The translations under genes were made by a program, and so were the position numbers. From CBDFKK01 sp965248815 (GTDB lineage: Bacteria; Pseudomonadota; Alphaproteobacteria; SMXP01): a stretch of DNA of 64,000 nucleotides. Under the pieces are notes generated by a model that did not search any database, had not been told where the DNA came from, and saw only the letters and a list, made by a program, of their open reading frames with translations. The stretch spans positions 1,364,001 through 1,428,000 of the forward strand of contig CBDFKK010000008.1 of the NCBI GenBank assembly GCA_965248815.1, read 5' to 3'. Shown piece by piece: positions 8,997 to 17,511 of the stretch (position 1 is its first letter; each line of letters begins with the position of its first letter).

Positions 8997-9961
8997 TTTT
9001 CGCCGTCTGTCTCCGGCTTGTGCGTTCGGCTGCGGCCAAAATCCGGCGCGGCGGTTTCTTGTCCTGCTTCAATGATCGACCTGCGAATACCCCTTGTGCG
9101 GCTAAACAAGTCAAAGAGCATGTCCCCGTCTTTCCAACGGATCGCGCGCTGGAGCGCGGTGAGATCTTCTGAAAAGCGTGACAGCATTTCGAGCACAGCC
9201 TCGCTGTTATTAAGAAAGACGTCACGCCACATTGTCGGATCGGACGCTGCAATGCGCGTAAAGTCGCGAAAGCCCGCAGCACTGTATTTGATCACTTCCG
9301 ACTGGGTCACCGTTTCCAAGTCCGCCGCCGTGCCCACTATGTTGTAGGCAATGAGGTGGGGAACATGACTTGTGATCGCGAGCACCATGTCATGGTGCTT
9401 GGCATCCATTTTTTCTACGCGGCTCCCACAACCCTTCCAAAATGTGCTGAGACGATCCACAGCATTGCTGTAGTCGTCAGATTGATCCGTAGACAGAGGA
9501 GTGAGGACGCACCAACGGTCATCGAATAGTTCGGCAAAACCCGACTTGGGGCCCGATTCTTCAGTGCCGGCAATGGGGTGGCCAGGTATCAAATGAACAC
9601 CTGCCTGCACGTGGGGTGCCATCATATCGATCACGGCTTGCTTGACCGAACCGACGTCGGTCAAGATCGCGCCCGGCTTAAGATTGGGTGCGATCATCTC
9701 AGTGATGCCGCCAAGCGCGCCAACTGGCGAACAAAGAATTACAAGATCGGCATCTTTAACCGCGGCCGAAGCCTCGGCGTGAATTGAATCAACAAGCCCG
9801 ATATCTTCGGCCGTTTCCCGCGTCGCTTCCGAGCGCGCGTGACCGGAAATGTGACCGGCGAGCGACGCGCGGCGCATCGCATGGCTCAGCGAGGAACCGA
9901 TCAGCCCCAAGCCGATCAGTGCCACGCGGTCAAACTGCGGTTTGGATGTATCGTTGCTCAT
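8993..9961 (-). CDS. tyrC: Prephenate/arogenate dehydrogenase (TyrC/TyrA type)
   Basis: NAD(P)-dependent dehydrogenase of about 322 residues that oxidises prephenate or arogenate on the route to tyrosine. The Rossmann motif ALIGLGLIGSSLSHAMR is at the N-terminus. DADLVILCSPVG, LTDVGSVKQ, the catalytic-region LIPGHPIAGTEESGP and ITSHVPHLIAYNI follow, all typical of the family. The start is taken at ATG 9961, 4 bases after the hisC stop; a TTG at 9973 would overlap hisC. The gene is last in the chorismate mutase-hisC-tyrC operon, which makes an arogenate route with HisC as aromatic aminotransferase plausible (inference). Confidence 0.93.
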   Translation of the reverse strand: MSNDTSKPQFDRVALIGLGLIGSSLSHAMRRASLAGHISGHARSEATRETAEDIGLVDSIHAEASAAVKDADLVILCSPVGALGGITEMIAPNLKPGAILTDVGSVKQAVIDMMAPHVQAGVHLIPGHPIAGTEESGPKSGFAELFDDRWCVLTPLSTDQSDDYSNAVDRLSTFWKGCGSRVEKMDAKHHDMVLAITSHVPHLIAYNIVGTAADLETVTQSEVIKYSAAGFRDFTRIAASDPTMWRDVFLNNSEAVLEMLSRFSEDLTALQRAIRWKDGDMLFDLFSRTRGIRRSIIEAGQETAAPDFGRSRTHKPETDGEN

Positions 9962-9965
9962 TTGC

Positions 9966-11054
9966 CTAACCAATGAATTCTTTTAAAGCAGCAACAACTG
10001 CACGATTTTCTTCCTCCAAACCAACTGTCATTCGCAAGCATTGAGGCAAACTATAAGCACCCATGGGTCGCAAGATCAGCCCGCGGCTTTGTAGGAATTG
10101 ATCGGCGTCCGCCGCCGTCTTTCCAGTCGCATCGCCAAAATGAATTAAAACGAAATTGGCTATGCTTGGCGTTACTTGAAGCCCCAAACCGGTGATCTCG
10201 TCGGTCAGCCATGCTCGCCATTTCTCATTGTGAGCAATCGAAGTTTCAATGTGCGCCGCATCCAGCAGGGCGGCAACGCCTGCGGCCTGCGCGGGCAAAT
10301 TAACATTGAAAGGTCCGCGAATGCGATTGAGGACGTCGGCAATTTCAACCGGACAATAAGCCCAGCCTAGCCTCACTCCTGCGAGTCCATAAATTTTTGA
10401 AAATGTGCGCGTCATCACAACATTTGGGAATGCGCGAACGAGATCAATACCGGGTTCGTATTCGGCAAGCTGCACATATTCCGCGTACGCGGCGTCTACG
10501 ACCAACAATATGTGTTCATCCAAATCATTTCTAAGTTGGCGTAGTACATCAGCTGAAAGATACGTACCCGTAGGATTATTGGGATTGGCGATGAAAACGA
10601 TTTTCGTTTTCCGCGTTACCGCCTTCAGGATTTTGACCGGATCGGCCGTGTGATTTGTTTCAGGCGCAACGATCGGGATCGCCGCATTCATTTGGGCAAC
10701 AAGTTTGTAAATGAGAAACCCGTGTTCGGTGTAAATCACTTCGTCACCGGGATCCAAATACGACTGCCCAAGAAGGTATAAAATATCATCCGAACCGTTG
10801 CCGCAGACGATCTGCTCCGCTTCAAGGCCGTAGCGTTTAGCCAGAGTGTCCCTCAGACCGGCAGACGCGCCGTCAGGATATAAGTGCAGCTGATCAGCAA
10901 CTTCAATGTAGGCCTGGCGCGCCTTCGGACTGGGACCGAGAGCAGATTCGTTGGATGAGAGTTTGGTCGGCGCCGCAACGCCGTCCACTTTGCTCGAGCC
11001 CGGGATGTACGGGTTCATTTCCAATATGCTGGGCCGAGCCTTTAGCTTTGTCAT
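9966..11054 (-). CDS. hisC: Histidinol-phosphate / aromatic aminotransferase
   Basis: Class I/II PLP aminotransferase, 362 residues. The N-terminus has LSSNESALGPSPKA, the substrate-site segment of HisC. VFIANPNNPTGT and the PLP-lysine block TFSKIYGLAGVRLGWAYCP are clear. HisC transaminates imidazole-acetol phosphate. Many alphaproteobacterial copies placed beside tyrC also transaminate prephenate or phenylpyruvates, so a dual role in Tyr/Phe synthesis is likely but not proven. Its ATG overlaps the chorismate mutase stop in ATGA, which suggests translational coupling. Confidence 0.92.
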   Translation of the reverse strand: MTKLKARPSILEMNPYIPGSSKVDGVAAPTKLSSNESALGPSPKARQAYIEVADQLHLYPDGASAGLRDTLAKRYGLEAEQIVCGNGSDDILYLLGQSYLDPGDEVIYTEHGFLIYKLVAQMNAAIPIVAPETNHTADPVKILKAVTRKTKIVFIANPNNPTGTYLSADVLRQLRNDLDEHILLVVDAAYAEYVQLAEYEPGIDLVRAFPNVVMTRTFSKIYGLAGVRLGWAYCPVEIADVLNRIRGPFNVNLPAQAAGVAALLDAAHIETSIAHNEKWRAWLTDEITGLGLQVTPSIANFVLIHFGDATGKTAADADQFLQSRGLILRPMGAYSLPQCLRMTVGLEEENRAVVAALKEFIG

Positions 11055-11950
11055 AGTTTGTCTCTCGTCTCTAGCAACGCGCCAAGATCGATAGGATTGG
11101 CATAGGCACCCAAGAGAGCCAGTCTAAGTATTGACTGGTTCGACTGGCCAACGATAGCGGCAAGCCGTTCATCGCCTTGCGTTACAAAACCAACAACGGA
11201 AGCGACAATTGATTGCTCCCCGGCGGGTCCAGTGCGACTTAACACAATGTTGACGCCGTCAAACCCAGCCTTACGCAATTGAGCAACGAGATCGGCTACC
11301 GCCATGTCCAGCGCGGCAGTTAGTGACAACAAAGACGTATCATCTCCCGAGGCCTCCGGTTCACTTGCGGCAACGACAAACGCTGAAGAATAGTCGGGCC
11401 CCGTCCGCGAGCCGCCGACAAATGGCAACCGAGCGACGATCCGCGGGCGATGATCGCCCATGGCGTCAAGACTGAACAGCCATTGGCCACTGCCCGCCTC
11501 GGTCGCGGCGAAGGCAGGTAAGACGCCGACGCAATTCGGTTTCTTGACAACCGCCTTTAAAACCTCATCTGCAGACTTGTACTCGGTAAGCGGCGTTAGC
11601 GCCCCAACGTAAAAGCGCGCCAAATCCCAATAGAGCTGTGAGTGCGCGCCCGCATAGAGATATGCACCATACGGCCCCTGCATGCTTGTGGCCGCGGAGA
11701 TGAGCTCGCGCCAGACCTTAACGACAATCTCAGCCGGCAATGCACCTCGATGCTGCGCTAACAATCGCCGTAGCACCTGTGCTTCACGTCCTGGGCGCAA
11801 AGCAACTGTTGGCGCTACCTGCTCATTGGCCTTGGCTTTGGCAATCTGGCCTACCAGCGCAAACCGCTCCATCAGCAGGTTGTGTAGCTGATCATCGACT
11901 TCGTCCATCTGCTGGCGCAACTCGCTCAGATTGGAATCTTTGCTGACCAT
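11051..11950 (-). CDS. Chorismate mutase with a divergent C-terminal domain
   Basis: About 299 residues from ATG 11950. The AroQ-type chorismate mutase domain occupies roughly residues 1-90: LRQQMDEVDDQLHNLLMERF, then a catalytic-helix region with GREAQVLRRLL. It rearranges chorismate to prephenate, feeding tyrC and hisC downstream. The remaining 200 residues are reminiscent of a prephenate dehydratase/ACT layout, but I do not see the dehydratase TRF active-site block. A regulatory remnant is possible. An upstream in-frame start at 12004 would add 18 residues of no clear homology. First gene of the aromatic operon, divergent from metX. Confidence 0.8.
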   Translation of the reverse strand: MVSKDSNLSELRQQMDEVDDQLHNLLMERFALVGQIAKAKANEQVAPTVALRPGREAQVLRRLLAQHRGALPAEIVVKVWRELISAATSMQGPYGAYLYAGAHSQLYWDLARFYVGALTPLTEYKSADEVLKAVVKKPNCVGVLPAFAATEAGSGQWLFSLDAMGDHRPRIVARLPFVGGSRTGPDYSSAFVVAASEPEASGDDTSLLSLTAALDMAVADLVAQLRKAGFDGVNIVLSRTGPAGEQSIVASVVGFVTQGDERLAAIVGQSNQSILRLALLGAYANPIDLGALLETRDKL

Positions 11951-12105
11951 AACATTACCCGTAACTGGAGACTTTGACGCGGATCCTGCCGCGCATCGGC
12001 CCAAGTCTACTCCCCATGCCGAGCCGCAATCGGCCGCTATTCATAAGGGCCGAGCCCAGCAAAATCAAAGAAAACGTTGACATTTCAAGGACAAGCACAT
12101 TAGCA

Positions 12106-12137
12106 AAGGCGCCCCAAAGGGCGCATAATGGCGCCTT
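12106..12137 (+). promoter_or_regulatory. Nested alternative hairpins over the first metX start codon
   Basis: Two pairings compete. GCGCCC (12109-12114) pairs with GGGCGC (12119-12124) around a CAAA loop and would bury the AAAGGG Shine-Dalgarno. AAGGCGCC (12106-12113) pairs perfectly with GGCGCCTT (12130-12137), which frees the Shine-Dalgarno but closes over the start region. The ATG at 12128 lies between. Seen directly; the regulatory meaning is inference. Confidence 0.5.
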
Positions 12138-13363
12138 GGACCACGGAACGGAACGCCAACGGCATGGACGACACGAAGGCAGCGATAGAGAGCTTCGGCA
12201 CGACCAGCCTCAAGGGGGGGCGACTGGCGACTGACAAGCCGGGACGTGTTGTCGATTTTGGCTCCGATCAGCCCTTGATCCTGGACGGCGGGGCCACGCT
12301 GTCGCCCTTTCGAATTGCCTATAAGACCTATGGCACGCTCAATGCCGAGAAATCCAATGTCATTTTAGTCTGCCACGCGCTTACGCTAGATCAATACGCC
12401 GCCGGTGTTCATCCGGTGACATCCAAACCCGGTTGGTGGAGCACCATGATCGGTTCGGGAAAGCCCCTCGATACCGACCGATTCTTCATCCTTTGCGCCA
12501 ACGTAGTTGGCGGCTGCATGGGCTCCACGGGACCGATAGATACAAATCCTTTGACCGGTGAGCCCTACGGCTTGGACTTTCCGGTGATCACCATCGGCGA
12601 CATGGTCAGGGCCCACGCCATGCTACTCGACCGCCTGGGCATCGACGATTTGTTTTGCGTCATCGGTGGATCCATGGGCGGCATGCAAGTCTTGCAGTGG
12701 GTCGCCGATTATCCCGACAAAGTTTTTTCGGCCATTCCCATTGCCGCATCGGCTTATCATTCGCCGCAAAACATTGCCTTCCACGAAGTCGGCCGCCAGG
12801 CCATCATGGCCGACCGGGATTGGCATGGCGGTGACTATCACAACCATGGCACTCGGCCTCACAAAGGATTAGCAGTTGCCCGCATGGCTGCTCATATCAC
12901 CTATCTGTCCGAGACGGCCTTGCAGCAAAAGTTCGGCCGAAACTTGCAAGACCGTGAGGCCTTCACTTATGGATTTGATGCAGACTTTCAGATTGAAAGC
13001 TATTTGCGCCATCAGGGCTTTACGTTTGTGGACCGCTTCGACGCCAATTCCTATTTATACTTGACGCGCGCGATGGACTATTACGATCTCAAAGCAGATC
13101 ACGACGGCGTACTGGCGAACGCTTTTCGACAATCCGAGGCGCGCTTTTGCGTTGTGTCGTTTACCAGCGACTGGCTCTTTCCAACCTCGGAAGCGCGGCG
13201 CATTGTCAAGGCGCTTAATTCGGTAGCGGCCAATGTGAGTTTTGTCGAAATCGAGTCGGATAAAGGCCACGATGCATTTCTGCTTCACGAACCGGAAATG
13301 TTTGCGACGCTAAAGGGTTTTCTCAATGCTGCCGGCGTTGCGCGCGGCATACAGAGCACGTGA
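12128..13363 (+). CDS. metX: Homoserine O-acyltransferase
   Basis: Alpha/beta-hydrolase-fold acyltransferase, 411 residues. It transfers an acetyl (possibly succinyl) group from acyl-CoA to homoserine, committing it to methionine. The nucleophile elbow GGSMGGMQVLQW contains the catalytic Ser. FTSDWLFP holds the Asp and DKGHDAFLL the His. GGCMGSTGPIDTNP is the family's oxyanion/substrate block. Acyl donor specificity cannot be read reliably. ATG 12128 has an AAAGGG Shine-Dalgarno; ATG 12164 is an alternative that would leave the hairpins as a leader. metW follows after 18 bases. Confidence 0.94.
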   Translation: MAPWTTERNANGMDDTKAAIESFGTTSLKGGRLATDKPGRVVDFGSDQPLILDGGATLSPFRIAYKTYGTLNAEKSNVILVCHALTLDQYAAGVHPVTSKPGWWSTMIGSGKPLDTDRFFILCANVVGGCMGSTGPIDTNPLTGEPYGLDFPVITIGDMVRAHAMLLDRLGIDDLFCVIGGSMGGMQVLQWVADYPDKVFSAIPIAASAYHSPQNIAFHEVGRQAIMADRDWHGGDYHNHGTRPHKGLAVARMAAHITYLSETALQQKFGRNLQDREAFTYGFDADFQIESYLRHQGFTFVDRFDANSYLYLTRAMDYYDLKADHDGVLANAFRQSEARFCVVSFTSDWLFPTSEARRIVKALNSVAANVSFVEIESDKGHDAFLLHEPEMFATLKGFLNAAGVARGIQST

Positions 13364-13381
13364 GGCGGCAGCTTAAACTCC

Positions 13382-14020
13382 ATGAATGCGTACACAAGCC
13401 TTACCTCACATACCGCCGAGCGCGCCGACCTCATTCTCATTGCAGATTTGATCGCGCCAAGTTCGCGCGTGCTCGACGTCGGCTGCGGCGACGGTGCTTT
13501 GCTTGAGTTGTTGGCCAAAACAAAAGATGTTGACGGCCGAGGACTTGAGCTTAGTCAGGCGGGTGTGAATGCATGCGTGTCGCGCGGTCTTTCTGTGGTT
13601 CAAGGAGACGCGGACAAGGATTTGTCATCCTATCCCGACAGGGCCTTCGACTATGTCATTCTTACCCAGACAATTCAGGCCACGAGGAATCCGAAACGGG
13701 TATTGCAGGAACTCTTACGCATCGGCAAACATGTAGTGGTCTCGTTACCGAATTTTGGCTATTGGAAGGTCAGATTGCTTCTGGCTTTTGGCGGGAAAAT
13801 GCCGGTGACTAAAGCGTTGGATGAACCGTGGTTTGACACACCGAACATTCATTTGTGTACGATCCGCGACTTCATCAATCTTTGTGACGAAATAGACGTT
13901 GTGTTTGAAAAGGCTTTTGCGCGGCGTGCAGCGGGACGGCCCTATATCTTTCACCCGCCCGTTCTGTTTGCTAATTTTTTTGCAGAGGAAGCAATTTTCG
14001 TTCTCTCTCGGAACGGTTAG
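13382..14020 (+). CDS. metW: Methionine biosynthesis protein MetW
   Basis: SAM-dependent methyltransferase-like protein of 212 residues. Motif I VLDVGCGDGALLELL lies at about 33-47, with VQGDADKDLSSY and FDYVILTQTIQATRNP further on, typical of MetW. MetW accompanies MetX in many proteobacteria and is needed for its activity; it is thought to support the acyltransferase rather than methylate a known substrate. Co-directional with metX at 18 bases, so one operon. The stop codon forms the first bases of the palindromic mosaic that fills the gap to the next gene. Confidence 0.93.
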   Translation: MNAYTSLTSHTAERADLILIADLIAPSSRVLDVGCGDGALLELLAKTKDVDGRGLELSQAGVNACVSRGLSVVQGDADKDLSSYPDRAFDYVILTQTIQATRNPKRVLQELLRIGKHVVVSLPNFGYWKVRLLLAFGGKMPVTKALDEPWFDTPNIHLCTIRDFINLCDEIDVVFEKAFARRAAGRPYIFHPPVLFANFFAEEAIFVLSRNG

Positions 14021-14141
14021 AGCGAAATCCGCTGACGTGGAATCACTCTAGATATATACCGCGCCGCAAAAGCGGCGGCTCGCAGTTGCGAGCTTTCGCA
14101 CGATCCGATGAATCGTTTCGGTTTGAACGGATCGTGCTCGT
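14018..14141. repeat. Palindromic mosaic element (four stems) between metW and a dipeptidase gene
   Basis: The whole 124-base gap is built of inverted repeats. (a) An imperfect 34-base palindrome at 14018-14051, beginning TAGAGCGAAATCC and ending GGAATCACTCTAG. (b) CGCCGC/GCGGCG with an AAAA loop, 14062-14077. (c) GCTCGC/GCGAGC, 14078-14093, followed by TTT. (d) A perfect 10-bp pair GCACGATCCG (14098-14107) and CGGATCGTGC (14128-14137). Stems b and c could end metW transcription. The arrangement resembles the mosaic intergenic elements known from Rhizobiales (RIME-like); relation to them is inference. Confidence 0.6.
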
Positions 14142-14144
14142 GCG

Positions 14145-15413
14145 TCATCCCTCCTGAAGCGTTTGCGCCACTTGTTCAACCTCTTCCATGACACGCAACA
14201 AATTTCCGCCCCATAGTTTTTCAATTTGCAGTTCCGTGTAGCCACGGCGCACAAGTTCGATCGTGACGTTGAGCGACTGGCTGGCATCATCCCATCCGTC
14301 GATTCCGCCTCCGCCGCCAAAATCCGAGCTGATGCCGACATGATCGATTCCAATCAAAGTCACGGCATAGTCGATGTGGTCGACAAAATCGGCTACCGAT
14401 GCGCGAGGCCATGTCACGTCAAGTTTGTTCCGTTCGACCATATAGACCACGCGAACGTCATCGGACATCGCTCGGAAAGCCTCAAAACTGTCAATTCCGT
14501 ATTGGCCGGCCAATTCTCTGCGGGCTGCAAGTTTCTTAGGATCGACGGGCTTAATATAGGAATCATAGGCGACGATTTGGACGACTCCTCCGCTCTGTTT
14601 GATTGCCAATAATTCCTCATCATCCAAATTGCGGGGAATATCGACAAATTGTTTGAGCGCGTGATGGGATGAAATAATCGGTGCCTGAGAGACTTCCGCT
14701 AGTTCCAGAACCGTCGATTTTGCAGCATGGGCAACGTCCACCATAATGCCAAGACGGTTCATTTCGGCGACAACGCTGAGCCCCAGCGGGCTCAAACCGC
14801 TATGTTCGGCTTCCACATCGCCCAGCTCGCCTCTGATCGCCGATGAATCAGCCAGATCATTGTGGCCGTTATGGGTGAGCGACATATAACGTGCGCCAAG
14901 ATCATAGAAAGCGCGCATGAGTTCTGGGTTATCGCCCATGGCAAAGCCATTTTCGATGCCTATTAGCGCCGCCTTCTTTCCCATTCCATGTAGTTGGCGG
15001 ACGTCTTCTGCAGATACAGCTAATTCTATTTCATCCGAATACTGATCGATTGCCATACGCCGAATGGCATCGAACTTGGATTGAGCTTGCGTCCGCGCGG
15101 TTTCATAATTTTCCGCCGAGCGTTCCGTCTGAGGAACGAAAACAACGAAGAACACCGCGTCGACCTTCCCCTCGCCCATTTTGGTGAGGTCGACTTGAAG
15201 CTCGTCGTCTTGATTGGGATCTGCGACCGGCGTTTCGTAACCGAATGGAAAATCAACATGAGTATCGAGCACAATGACACGCTCATGAATGCCTGTGGCG
15301 GTCTCGATCAGCTCATCGCCTTCTGCCGCGGCGACTTGAAGGCAAATAGCGCCCACAAAGAGTAACGCCCCCAGTACTTCTGTCTCCCGCCAAATCGCCC
15401 GCCGGTTCAACAT
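14145..15413 (-). CDS. Exported membrane dipeptidase (peptidase M19)
   Basis: A 422-residue zinc dipeptidase of the renal-dipeptidase family with an N-terminal signal or anchor (about 11-30). The metal ligands are visible: HVD at 52-54 in VIVLDTHVDFPFG, the bridging Glu in LIGIENGFAMGD, and His residues in DVAHAAKST and SSHHALKQF. ISSDFGGGGGIDGW near the C-terminus is the conserved substrate-side block. The enzyme probably hydrolyses dipeptides, including D-containing ones, in the periplasm. It is convergent with metW and transcribed alone. Confidence 0.92.
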   Translation of the reverse strand: MLNRRAIWRETEVLGALLFVGAICLQVAAAEGDELIETATGIHERVIVLDTHVDFPFGYETPVADPNQDDELQVDLTKMGEGKVDAVFFVVFVPQTERSAENYETARTQAQSKFDAIRRMAIDQYSDEIELAVSAEDVRQLHGMGKKAALIGIENGFAMGDNPELMRAFYDLGARYMSLTHNGHNDLADSSAIRGELGDVEAEHSGLSPLGLSVVAEMNRLGIMVDVAHAAKSTVLELAEVSQAPIISSHHALKQFVDIPRNLDDEELLAIKQSGGVVQIVAYDSYIKPVDPKKLAARRELAGQYGIDSFEAFRAMSDDVRVVYMVERNKLDVTWPRASVADFVDHIDYAVTLIGIDHVGISSDFGGGGGIDGWDDASQSLNVTIELVRRGYTELQIEKLWGGNLLRVMEEVEQVAQTLQEG

Positions 15414-15449
15414 TTGCGTTCCCTCGCTTTATAATTCCCCTTGCCGGTC

Positions 15450-16196
15450 CTATCTCTTCTCGAGCTTGCCGCCAACCATGGGCGTCGCCGGTGTGGCTGG
15501 CACGGGCCTCAACACTCTAAGGCGGCGAGGCTCGGCCGACACGGCATAAATCTGCTTGCTCGCCTCCAGCATCAAAATACCGGAAAAGCGAGGCCACAGC
15601 CGCGCACCGACGCTCTCCCACGCTGCCGCGGAGCGCATCATCAATCCAAAGCCGAACGGCGGAGCATAAAGGCTGCGGGACCACCTTATGGGCGTAAACA
15701 TCGCATCCCTCATCAATTGAGTGAGCTGCCCTCGCGAATAGGGCCGGCCGTGACCAAATGGCGTACGGTCAACGCATGCCCAAAGCCCTCGGCGATTGGG
15801 CGTAACAATCAACAACCGGCCGCTGGGAGACAGGACGCGCCAAATTTCACGCAGCAGGGGTTGCACTGCCTCACTATTTTCGAGGCAATGCACCAAAATT
15901 AGCCGGTCGACAAAGGCATCTGGCAAAGGCAGCGAGACTTCATCGACAAGCGCCGTCGAACTTGCTCCTTCGGTGGGCCATCGGCTAACGCCTTGGGCCG
16001 CCGGCATGAAGTTTAAGATGCGCTGCGCCTGGCCGCGATAGACATCCAAATAGGGCGAGGCGTAACCAAGACCCGCCAAATCCAAGCCCTGCACGCTCGG
16101 CCAAATGGACAGCAATTGACGGCGTACCACACGTAGCACCATGTCGCCTAAGGGCCGTTCGTAGAAATCTCTGAGATCGATTACATCAATTCGCAT
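15450..16196 (-). CDS. Class I SAM-dependent methyltransferase-like protein
   Basis: A 248-residue member of a methyltransferase family often found divergent from gloB in alphaproteobacteria. Motif I is weak (LDLAGLGYASPYLDVY). The post-motif region is better: LPLPDAFVDRLILVHCLEN followed by EIWRVLSPSGRLLIVTPNRR, typical of Methyltransf_11. It ends with a basic, Pro-rich tail. The substrate is unknown. The 108-base gap to gloB must hold both promoters. Confidence 0.82.
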   Translation of the reverse strand: MRIDVIDLRDFYERPLGDMVLRVVRRQLLSIWPSVQGLDLAGLGYASPYLDVYRGQAQRILNFMPAAQGVSRWPTEGASSTALVDEVSLPLPDAFVDRLILVHCLENSEAVQPLLREIWRVLSPSGRLLIVTPNRRGLWACVDRTPFGHGRPYSRGQLTQLMRDAMFTPIRWSRSLYAPPFGFGLMMRSAAAWESVGARLWPRFSGILMLEASKQIYAVSAEPRRLRVLRPVPATPATPMVGGKLEKR

Positions 16197-16304
16197 TTTG
16201 AACCGTCGCCTCTTGATTCAAAGCTGTCTCAGTCCGATGCTAGTCGAATAGACCGTCCTACAGAATATTGCATATTCGGTAGACAACATTGTGGAGGCCC
16301 CTGT

Positions 16305-17075
16305 ATGGCCGATCTTGCGATTCACATGTTTCCCGCCCTGAGCGACAACTATTGTTATCTTATACACGATGAAGTGGCGAACGTGACCGGCGTCATCGAC
16401 ACGCCAGAGATCGCCGCCATCGAAAACGCACTCAGTGCGACCGGGTGGACACTTACCCATATACTCAACACGCATCACCATCCCGACCATGACGGCGGAA
16501 ATCTTGAGCTCAAGAAGAAAACAGGGTGCACAATTGTCGGCCCCCGGGCTGATGCGGAACGTATCCACGGCATCGATGTCGGCGTGGGCGACGGCGAAAT
16601 CTATACTTTTGGCACTCACGCCACTCAGATATTTGACGTGCCCGGACATACCAAAGGCGACATCGCCTATTGGTTCAAAGAAAGTAGTGTGGTCTTTGTC
16701 GGCGACGCCTTGTTCGCACTCGGCTGCGGACGATTGTTCGAAGGCACGCCGCAGCAGATGTGGACATCGTTGCAAAAGTTAATGGCCTTGCCGGAAGATA
16801 CCAAAGTCTACTGCGCACACGAATATACTCAGAAAAATGCGCGCTTTGCGCTGACCGTAGAGCCGCAAAATCAGGCGCTTGTCGATCGGGCGCGCGAGAT
16901 CGATCGTTTGCGGGAAAACGCTAAGCCAACCATTCCCACTACAATTGGTTTGGAAAAGTCGACCAATCCCTTCTTGCGACCTATGAGCGAAGATCTCCAG
17001 CAAACGCTGGGTCTCCAAGGTGCGGCCTTGGTCGATGTTTTTGCCGAAACGCGCCGGCGGCGCAACAAGTTCTAA
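16305..17075 (+). CDS. gloB: Hydroxyacylglutathione hydrolase (glyoxalase II)
   Basis: Metallo-beta-lactamase-fold enzyme, 256 residues. It hydrolyses S-D-lactoylglutathione to D-lactate and glutathione in methylglyoxal detoxification. The binuclear metal site is intact: THHHPDHDGG at 56-65 (HxHxDH), GHTKGDIAYW, GDALFALGCGRLFEGT and VYCAHEYTQKNA. The C-terminal glutathione-binding part ends in ETRRRRNKF. The cupin gene starts 5 bases after the stop, indicating cotranscription. Confidence 0.95.
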   Translation: MADLAIHMFPALSDNYCYLIHDEVANVTGVIDTPEIAAIENALSATGWTLTHILNTHHHPDHDGGNLELKKKTGCTIVGPRADAERIHGIDVGVGDGEIYTFGTHATQIFDVPGHTKGDIAYWFKESSVVFVGDALFALGCGRLFEGTPQQMWTSLQKLMALPEDTKVYCAHEYTQKNARFALTVEPQNQALVDRAREIDRLRENAKPTIPTTIGLEKSTNPFLRPMSEDLQQTLGLQGAALVDVFAETRRRRNKF

Positions 17076-17079
17076 ATCG

Positions 17080-17511
17080 ATGACCGCCGACGAAGTCATC
17101 GCTAAGCTTGGCCTGTCCCCTCATCCCGAAGGCGGCTATTTCCTCGAAGCCTTCAAGGACGACCATGCCCCTGGAGGGCGGGCGGCATCGACTGCGATTT
17201 ACTATTTGCTAAGGGCGGGACAGAAGTCGGCCTGGCACCGTGTCGACGCTGCTGAAGTGTGGCACTACTATGCCGGCGCCGCTCTGGAGCTATGCATCTC
17301 GAGCAGGAGTGAACCATCCCAACCACATATGCTGGGCTCTGACATTACAAACGGCGAGCGCCCTCAAATTGTGGTTCCCCGGGGCGCTTGGCAATCCGCA
17401 CGGTCGACCGGCGAATGGACGCTGGTCGGATGCACCGTCGCTCCCGGTTTCGAGTTTGAATTTTTTGAATTGGCTCCTGCAGGATGGGCGCCAAAGACTT
17501 CTAGTACTTAA
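17080..17511 (+). CDS. DUF985-type cupin protein
   Basis: A 143-residue cupin starting at ATG 17080. A longer frame from 17020 would lie inside gloB and is not used. It starts IAKLGLSPHPEGGYFLEAF, the DUF985 signature, then IYYLLRAGQKSAWHRVDAAEVWHYYAG with candidate metal-ligand His residues of a cupin barrel. It ends CTVAPGFEFEFFELAP. Family members include predicted sugar epimerase-like cupins; the substrate is unknown. It is in an operon with gloB and convergent with the next gene, overlapping it by 4 bases. Confidence 0.88.
   Translation: MTADEVIAKLGLSPHPEGGYFLEAFKDDHAPGGRAASTAIYYLLRAGQKSAWHRVDAAEVWHYYAGAALELCISSRSEPSQPHMLGSDITNGERPQIVVPRGAWQSARSTGEWTLVGCTVAPGFEFEFFELAPAGWAPKTSST

Noticed and set aside
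12005..12127. SAM-II riboswitch upstream of metX.
   Set aside because: The conserved GUGGUGAUUUG and CGCUAAA-type cores were not found; only the hairpins at 12106-12137 are seen.
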